From Hyphomicrobiales bacterium (GTDB lineage: Bacteria; Pseudomonadota; Alphaproteobacteria; Rhizobiales; Beijerinckiaceae): 51,124 bases of DNA. The position numbers and the translations under genes were made by a program. This document shows, in pieces, positions 46,297-51,124 of this stretch. The stretch covers positions 1-51,124 of the forward strand of contig CANGPA010000009.1 in assembly GCA_947455645.1 (NCBI GenBank), given 5' to 3'. The notes beneath the pieces are model-generated. The model saw only the letters and a list, made by a program, of their open reading frames with translations, had not been told where the DNA came from and searched no databases. Within the stretch, counting starts at the first letter, position 1. Each line of letters begins with the position of its first letter.

Positions 46297-46857
46297 TTAT
46301 TTTTTGAACATATCCTGCATGGCTTTAAGATAATCGGCCTGCGCATTCTGTCCCGCTTTCACAAAGCTCTCGAACATCTGCATACCGATCTTTGAGGGAT
46401 CTTGAGCAGAGTCCGCGTCTTTAGCTTTATCTGGCGCCAAGCCCATCATCGCCGCCATCATGCCACCAATGGCTTCGCCCATTGCGTGACCTGAAGCATC
46501 AGCCGCAGCGGCCGTACTCTCCTTGCTCGAGAATTGATTGGCCGCCGTTGCAAAGCCGCTCGCAAAGGCGGGCATAATGTCATTGAAAAAGGCTTCATTC
46601 ATACCTGACAACGCTGCCGCTTGTCGCGCGACGGCCCGCTTGATTTCTGGCGCGGAGAAAAAACTCTCAAACGGATTTCCTGCCGGCGGACGCCCTGCCC
46701 CAAACACAGTCTGCGCAAATCCATTCATCATGGTTGCCGGCATCAAGGCTTCAAGCGCGCGATGCATATCAGAATCGCCCAAGCCGAGGCGGCGTGCCAC
46801 ATCGCGCATCGCTTCTGTGCCTTCGACAATTTTCAGCCACTCCTGATAGGTCATCAT
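46297..46857 (-). CDS. DUF937-like Ala/Met-rich protein
   Basis: This 186 aa, helix-rich protein has no signal peptide or membrane helix. ARRLGLGDSDMHRALEALMPATMMNGF resembles the start of DUF937 (YidB-like) domains, and the rest is rich in Ala, Met, Phe and Gln. A Ser/Ala/Lys linker and a C-terminal helix (QMFESFVKAGQNAQADYLKAMQDMFKK) give it a phasin-like look as well. I cannot decide between these. A strong GGGGAGGG precedes the ATG. It converges with gshA across 14 bases and lies downstream of the MATE gene by 35 bases. Confidence 0.8.
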   Translation of the reverse strand: MMTYQEWLKIVEGTEAMRDVARRLGLGDSDMHRALEALMPATMMNGFAQTVFGAGRPPAGNPFESFFSAPEIKRAVARQAAALSGMNEAFFNDIMPAFASGFATAANQFSSKESTAAAADASGHAMGEAIGGMMAAMMGLAPDKAKDADSAQDPSKIGMQMFESFVKAGQNAQADYLKAMQDMFKK

Positions 46858-46892
46858 CGGCTAACCCTCCCCTTAGCGTTTTTCTTTTACGC

Positions 46893-48275
46893 TTACGATA
46901 ACGTTTCTTTGTCCCACCGCTTTGCGATGCGGTCGACCACTTTATACGCCGCCCAAACACCGGCGATGCCAAAAAACACTGCGCCCACAGCTTGACCCGC
47001 GAGCGCTCCTTTTGCGCCATACCATTGCGCACCAAGAAGCGCGAAAGGAACGGTGCCAATCGTCGATTTTCCCCAATTGAATAAGGTAGCCAAAGTCGGA
47101 GCGCCTAAATTGTTGAAAGACGCATTTGCAACAAATAATGCGCCGTGGAAAATCCAACTGCCCGCGATGAAAAAACAGAAATAGGTAATCAGATCAGCTG
47201 TATCCGCGCTGACATGAAAGATAAACGAGATTTCGTTATGCGCTAACGCCAACAAAGCCCATGCCGCAACAATGCTGAGCGTTGAAAGGAAAAGTGCGTC
47301 ATTCAAAGTCATACGCACGCGCGCAATATTTCTTGCGCCGAGATTTTGTCCTATAATGGGACCGATAGCGCCGGAGAGCGCAAAGACAGAACCGAAGGCA
47401 ACCGGAATCAACCGCGTCACGATCGCATTTGCCGCGACGGCTTCGTCGCCATACGGCGCCAGCACCGCCGTCATAAAGGCTCCCGCCGCAGGTCCCGCGA
47501 GATTTGTCAGAACTGCCGGTAAAGCAATGCCGAAGAGAGAAGGCGTATCTTCGACGATTTCAATGAAAGACGGAATACGCACGAGATCATGGACACGAAA
47601 CGCGCCATGATAACCAACGATACAGAACACGATACGGGAACAGATCGTCGCCATGGCTGCGCCATCCGTGCCTAGACCAAATCCGAAAATGAACAACGGA
47701 TCGAGAAAGGCGGAAGCGATTGCACCAGCAAGCGTCACATACATCGAACGCCGCGCATCACCGGCCGAACGTAACAATCCCGATAACGCCATACCGATGC
47801 CGAGAATGACATTCGAGGGCATCGCGATCATCAAGAAGCGATAGGCCACACGCCCAGTTTCACCCTCTGCGCCGAGCAATTTCAAAATTGGATCAAGCGC
47901 ACTCATAATGCCGATGGTAACAATCAAGGCGGCAAACGCCGCAATCGCTAGGCTCGTGCCCCCTTGGCGTCGCGCGCGGTCACGATCACGCGCGCCGAGC
48001 GAGCGCGACACGAGAGCGGTTACCCCAATCATCATTCCGACATTGGCGGAGGTGGAGAAAAACATCACAGCCGTTGCATAGCCGACACCGGCAGTGAAAT
48101 TCACATTGCCAAGCCACGACACATAAAGAAGCGACAAGAGATCAACGGCAAAAATCGAAATCAATCCGACGGCGCCGCTGGCGGCCATCACGAGCACATG
48201 ACGCTTGATGGAGCCATATGTGAATTTGCCCGCTGTGCCTGAGGCCGTGTCTGGGCGGGAGCTTGAGTCGTTCAT
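46893..48275 (-). CDS. MATE family efflux transporter
   Basis: A 460 aa multidrug and toxin extrusion-type transporter with twelve predicted membrane helices in two similar halves. YGSIKRHVLVMAASGAVGLISIFAVDLLSLLYVSWLG opens the protein. VSRSLGARDRDRARRQGGTSLAIAA and GPIIGQNLGARNIARVRMTLNDALFL are the paired family loops, one in each half. MATE proteins export organic cations or other compounds with Na+ or H+; the substrate here is unknown. It lies upstream of the DUF937-like gene and downstream of the HAD gene on the same strand. Confidence 0.95.
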   Translation of the reverse strand: MNDSSSRPDTASGTAGKFTYGSIKRHVLVMAASGAVGLISIFAVDLLSLLYVSWLGNVNFTAGVGYATAVMFFSTSANVGMMIGVTALVSRSLGARDRDRARRQGGTSLAIAAFAALIVTIGIMSALDPILKLLGAEGETGRVAYRFLMIAMPSNVILGIGMALSGLLRSAGDARRSMYVTLAGAIASAFLDPLFIFGFGLGTDGAAMATICSRIVFCIVGYHGAFRVHDLVRIPSFIEIVEDTPSLFGIALPAVLTNLAGPAAGAFMTAVLAPYGDEAVAANAIVTRLIPVAFGSVFALSGAIGPIIGQNLGARNIARVRMTLNDALFLSTLSIVAAWALLALAHNEISFIFHVSADTADLITYFCFFIAGSWIFHGALFVANASFNNLGAPTLATLFNWGKSTIGTVPFALLGAQWYGAKGALAGQAVGAVFFGIAGVWAAYKVVDRIAKRWDKETLS

Positions 48276-48323
48276 GGTTGCAAATCCGCATGAAGGACCG
48301 GCGCCGTCAAGGGCAAGCGATAC

Positions 48324-48956
48324 TCACTCATGAAAAGACCCATCCTTCATTGCTACGCCCCTTCGCGAAAGCACATCGCGAAAGCCGCGATACCCTGCAA
48401 AGACATGCCCCTCGAGTCCGGCCTCTTTTGCGCCGGCAACATTGACCGCCAGATCATCGATGAAAAAGGCGGCCTCTGTCCTCACCGCGAGCTTGTGGCA
48501 CACGGCACGGAAAATCTCCGGATCCGGCTTTGCGAGCCCCAATTCCGCCGAAACATAAAGATGATGTCCGAACAGCTCCCGCAATGCGGGGAACAGCGCA
48601 TCAATTGTCTCGCCCAAAAGTAGGTCATTATTGGTGAGAAGGGCTAGCCGATGGCCTTGACCGAGCTCTTTGACCACAGCGAGCATTTGCGGATCCGGGC
48701 TCATTGAAAGGCGCCGCGCCTCGACCCATTCCGCGCGGGTCAAGGGGTGACCAAGGCGGCGGCCAAATTCCTCAAGAAAGTCATCGGCGGAAAAATCGCC
48801 CCGGTCAGCCCGATCAAGAAAATCCGTTTCCCAAATCGCCGCACGGATTTCCGCTTCCGCCCGGCCGGACAGAAGCGACAGGGCCCCAATCCGCCGCCCG
48901 ACATCATAAGAGCACAGGACGTCGTCCATATCGAAAATAAAGGCCTCAATCGGCAA
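48324..48956 (-). CDS. HAD family hydrolase
   Basis: A 210 aa haloacid dehalogenase-type phosphatase. Motif I is [13 protein letters not shown] with the nucleophile Asp, motif II is LALLTNND, motif III Lys is in [10 protein letters not shown], and motif IV is [18 protein letters not shown] helical cap follows motif I. The in-frame reading extends to 49679 but overlaps ispH and is not family-like. The best start is a TTG at 48956, seven bases after AAGGA. The substrate is unknown. It is head-to-head with ispH across 96 bases and lies upstream of the MATE gene. Confidence 0.9.
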   Translation of the reverse strand: MPIEAFIFDMDDVLCSYDVGRRIGALSLLSGRAEAEIRAAIWETDFLDRADRGDFSADDFLEEFGRRLGHPLTRAEWVEARRLSMSPDPQMLAVVKELGQGHRLALLTNNDLLLGETIDALFPALRELFGHHLYVSAELGLAKPDPEIFRAVCHKLAVRTEAAFFIDDLAVNVAGAKEAGLEGHVFAGYRGFRDVLSRRGVAMKDGSFHE

Positions 48957-49052
48957 GGCAGGATCCTTCAAACAGGAAAACAGGCGGCATCGCTTGACCT
49001 CTTGTCGCGCGCCCCTCACAAACAGGCAAGTTTTCTCCGTCCGGACCCTGCC

Positions 49053-50015
49053 ATGGCCGTCAAACCGCCGCTCACGATCCTGCTCTGCGCCCCGCGAGGT
49101 TTCTGCGCCGGGGTCGTGCGCGCCATCGATGTCGTGGAGACCGCGCTCAAAACCTATGGCGCGCCGGTCTATGTGCGGCATGAAATCGTCCATAACCGTT
49201 TCGTCGTCGATGATCTCAAAAAGAAGGGCGCCATCTTCGTGCGCGAGCTCGATGAGATTCCCGAAACCGAAGCACCCGTTATCTTCTCGGCGCACGGCGT
49301 ACCGAAATCCGTGCCTGTTGAAGCCGAGCGCCGCAACTTCTTTGCCATTGATGCGACTTGCCCGCTTGTCACCAAAGTTCATCGCGAAGCTGAAATTCAT
49401 CACAAGCGCGGCCGCGCGATTTTGCTTGTCGGTCACAAAGACCATCCCGAAGTTGTCGGCACGATGGGGCAATTGCCTGAAGGCGCGGTGACGCTCATCG
49501 AAACACTTGAGGATGTCGCCGCACTTCCTCAAAGCGATGGCGCAGCGCTCGCCTTTGTGACGCAAACGACGCTCTCGGTTGATGACACGCGCGACATTGT
49601 CGAATCGCTTAAAGAAAAATTCCCGCTGATCGCAGGACCGCACAAGGAAGATATCTGCTACGCAACAACCAACCGGCAAGAAGCGGTGCGCTCGGTTGCG
49701 GGGCGCTCCGATGCGGTGTTCGTGGTGGGATCATGGAACTCATCCAACTCACAACGTTTGCGCGAAACAGCTGAACGCGCCGGTGCGCCGATTGCGCGAC
49801 TTGTGAATCAAGCCAGCGAGATTGCGTGGGACGAGCTTCCGCTTCTCAAAACGATTGCGATTACAGCAGGTGCATCCGCGCCCGATATTCTTGTTGAGGG
49901 AATCGTTGATGCCTTCGCCGAACGCTATGACGTGACGGTTGAAACCGTAACCACCGCGGATGAATCGATGTTCTTCCCGCTGCCGCGCGAATTGCGCGAA
50001 AAGGCTCAGGTGTAA
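49053..50015 (+). CDS. ispH: 4-hydroxy-3-methylbut-2-enyl diphosphate reductase
   Basis: IspH is the Fe-S enzyme of the last MEP-pathway step, making IPP and DMAPP. The 320 aa protein has the three cluster Cys in [31 protein letters not shown] and [30 protein letters not shown] is the substrate-binding SxN motif. The ATG at 49053 starts at the conserved N-terminus. In-frame sequence upstream to 48747 overlaps the HAD gene and is not conserved-looking. It precedes thrB by three bases, as in many Hyphomicrobiales. Confidence 0.96.
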   Translation: MAVKPPLTILLCAPRGFCAGVVRAIDVVETALKTYGAPVYVRHEIVHNRFVVDDLKKKGAIFVRELDEIPETEAPVIFSAHGVPKSVPVEAERRNFFAIDATCPLVTKVHREAEIHHKRGRAILLVGHKDHPEVVGTMGQLPEGAVTLIETLEDVAALPQSDGAALAFVTQTTLSVDDTRDIVESLKEKFPLIAGPHKEDICYATTNRQEAVRSVAGRSDAVFVVGSWNSSNSQRLRETAERAGAPIARLVNQASEIAWDELPLLKTIAITAGASAPDILVEGIVDAFAERYDVTVETVTTADESMFFPLPRELREKAQV

Positions 50016-50018
50016 ATC

Positions 50019-50984
50019 GTGGCCGTTTATACTGATGTTCCCGAAGACGCGCTCGAAAAATTCATCGCGCTCTATGATATCGGCGGCGTGCTGTCCTTCA
50101 AAGGAATTGCCGAAGGCGTCGAGAATTCGAATTTTCTCCTTCATACTGAAGGCGGCTATTTCATTCTGACGCTCTATGAAAAGCGGGTGAAAAAAGAAGA
50201 CCTACCTTTTTTCATCGGGTTGATGGATCATCTTGCAACGCGTGACATCAATTGCCCTCGTCCGGTGCGGATGAAAAACGGCGAGACGCTCGGCGAATTG
50301 CAGGGCCGTCCTGCGGCCATCGTCACCTTCCTCGAAGGGATGGGCATCGCGCGCCCCAATGCGCATCATTGTCGCGAAGTGGGCGAAGCGCTCGCGCACC
50401 TTCATCTCGCAGGACAGGATTATAAAGGCACACGCGTCAACGCACTCACCGTGCAGGGCTGGCGACCCCTATTCGACGCGGCAAAAGATCGCGCGGACAC
50501 CGTTACACCCGGTCTTTGTGCAGCGACAGAGAAATCACTCACAGCGCTGGAAGCGGAATGGCCGAAAGATTTGCCGAAAGGCGTGATCCATGCCGATCTC
50601 TTCACCGACAATGTGTTTTTTCTTAAAGACAAACTCTCGGGCGTGATCGATTTCTATTTCGCCTGTACCGATTTCCTCGCATATGATTTAGCGATCTGCC
50701 TCAATGCCTGGTGTTTTGAACTTGATGGCTCGTTCAATATCACCAAGGGCCAAGCGATGATTGCCGGCTATCAAGCGGTGCGGGCGCTTGAAGCGCGCGA
50801 AGTGGAAGCGTTACCTGTTTTATGTCGCGGCGCATCGCTTCGGTTTATGCTAACGCGTCTTGTTGATTGGCTGAATGTGCCGCCGGGCGCGCTCGTCAGA
50901 CCAAAAGATCCGCTTGAATATTATCGCAAGCTTCGTTTCTTCGAAGCCTGCCGCCAAGCTGCGGATTATGGTTACACCGCATGA
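50019..50984 (+). CDS. thrB: Homoserine kinase (aminoglycoside phosphotransferase-fold type)
   Basis: This enzyme phosphorylates homoserine to O-phosphohomoserine, the substrate of ThrC encoded at 27.2 kb. The 321 aa protein is the APH-fold type, not the GHMP-kinase type of E. coli. The catalytic loop is [14 protein letters not shown] and the metal-binding segment [28 protein letters not shown]. The N-terminus [38 protein letters not shown] is typical. The start is a GTG at 50019, three bases after ispH, and its stop overlaps rnhA by four bases. Confidence 0.96.
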   Translation: MAVYTDVPEDALEKFIALYDIGGVLSFKGIAEGVENSNFLLHTEGGYFILTLYEKRVKKEDLPFFIGLMDHLATRDINCPRPVRMKNGETLGELQGRPAAIVTFLEGMGIARPNAHHCREVGEALAHLHLAGQDYKGTRVNALTVQGWRPLFDAAKDRADTVTPGLCAATEKSLTALEAEWPKDLPKGVIHADLFTDNVFFLKDKLSGVIDFYFACTDFLAYDLAICLNAWCFELDGSFNITKGQAMIAGYQAVRALEAREVEALPVLCRGASLRFMLTRLVDWLNVPPGALVRPKDPLEYYRKLRFFEACRQAADYGYTA

Positions 50985-51124
50985 GTGATGAGACTTCGGC
51001 AAAGCGTGTGATCTTGTTCACCGATGGCGCATGCTCAGGCAATCCAGGCCCCGGAGGTTGGGGCGTGCTGATGATTTATGGCGAAGCGCGCAAGACGCTC
51101 AAGGGCGGCGAAGCACAAACAACC
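50981..51124 (+). CDS. rnhA: Ribonuclease HI, N-terminal part (cut by window end)
   Basis: The first 48 codons of RNase HI are present; the rest lies beyond the window. [19 protein letters not shown] holds the first catalytic Asp and the Gly/Pro-rich turn that define the family, followed by [17 protein letters not shown]. RNase HI removes RNA from RNA-DNA hybrids. The ATG overlaps the thrB stop (ATGA), giving the ispH-thrB-rnhA run common in Hyphomicrobiales. Confidence 0.95.
   Translation, partial: MSDETSAKRVILFTDGACSGNPGPGGWGVLMIYGEARKTLKGGEAQTT

Noticed and set aside
48994-49022. TTGACC with a 17-base spacer to CACAAA as an ispH promoter
   Set aside because: The -35 is good but the -10 is poor, so it is not reported as a feature.
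48957-49679. N-terminal extension of the HAD gene
   Set aside because: It is antisense to ispH and unlike HAD proteins; a supported TTG start exists downstream.

Overview
The window is a stretch of core chromosome from an alphaproteobacterium, most likely a member of the Hyphomicrobiales (Rhizobiales). The signs are the SRP RNA-dnaX-ybaB-recR start, the cytochrome c/kdsB/prephenate dehydratase block, the coxBA-ctaB-ctaG-coxC-DUF983-surf1-thrC-M16 protease cluster, the purD-xseA-DUF2093/lpxK-waaA-DUF374-DUF4170 lipid A block, the ubiA/rsmE-gshA block, the ispH-thrB-rnhA run, IalB-family and DUF4170 proteins, and a plant-type GshA. Base composition is GC-rich throughout, with no obvious shift that would mark an island. 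The species cannot be named from this sequence.

Layout. 1-2.9 kb: the 3' end of the SRP RNA, then dnaX, a YbaB-family protein and recR. 3.0-8.8 kb: a YejABEF-type peptide ABC importer. 8.8-11.6 kb: an inositol-monophosphatase-family enzyme, deoB and upp (nucleoside salvage). 11.7-13.4 kb, minus strand: pheA and kdsB, divergent from a membrane-anchored cytochrome c at 13.6-14.1 kb. A bidirectional terminator closes that gene. 14.2-19.0 kb, minus strand: the glycine cleavage operon gcvT-gcvH-gcvPA-gcvPB with a split P-protein, under a tandem glycine riboswitch. 19.1-20.2 kb, minus strand: a lipoprotein and an IalB-family secreted protein.

20.5-25.9 kb: the aa3-type cytochrome c oxidase genes (coxB, coxA, heme O synthase ctaB, a CoxF-like microprotein, the Cu chaperone ctaG, coxC), ending in a strong terminator. 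26.0-30.5 kb: a DUF983 zinc-ribbon protein, surf1, thrC, an M16 peptidase and a GNAT acetyltransferase. 30.6-33.5 kb: a large membrane GGDEF/EAL protein whose signature residues are eroded. 33.5-36.9 kb: a YqgE protein, a secreted DsbD-N-like protein, a peroxiredoxin and purD. 36.9-37.5 kb: a gene-free patch packed with several kinds of intergenic repeat. 37.5-42.5 kb: xseA and DUF2093, facing the minus-strand lipid A/Kdo genes. 42.5-46.9 kb: ubiA with an unknown secreted Cys protein, then rsmE and gshA, then a DUF937-like protein. 46.9-51.1 kb: a MATE transporter and a HAD hydrolase on the minus strand, then ispH, thrB and the start of rnhA.

How the genes fit together. The cytochrome c at 13.6 kb is a plausible electron donor to the oxidase encoded at 20.5-25.9 kb, whose assembly factors (CtaB, CtaG, Surf1) lie in or next to the cluster. 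KdsB, LpxK, WaaA and the DUF374 acyltransferase supply inner-core LPS. ThrB and ThrC complete threonine synthesis from two separate sites. No phage, insertion sequence, CRISPR, toxin-antitoxin or biosynthetic cluster was seen, and I found no convincing undescribed multi-gene system. The items most worth a second look are the GGDEF/EAL protein with degraded catalytic motifs, the repeat mosaic at 36.9-37.5 kb, the perfect hairpin between coxA and ctaB, the riboswitch-controlled split glycine cleavage operon, and a few small proteins of unknown function tied to known operons.
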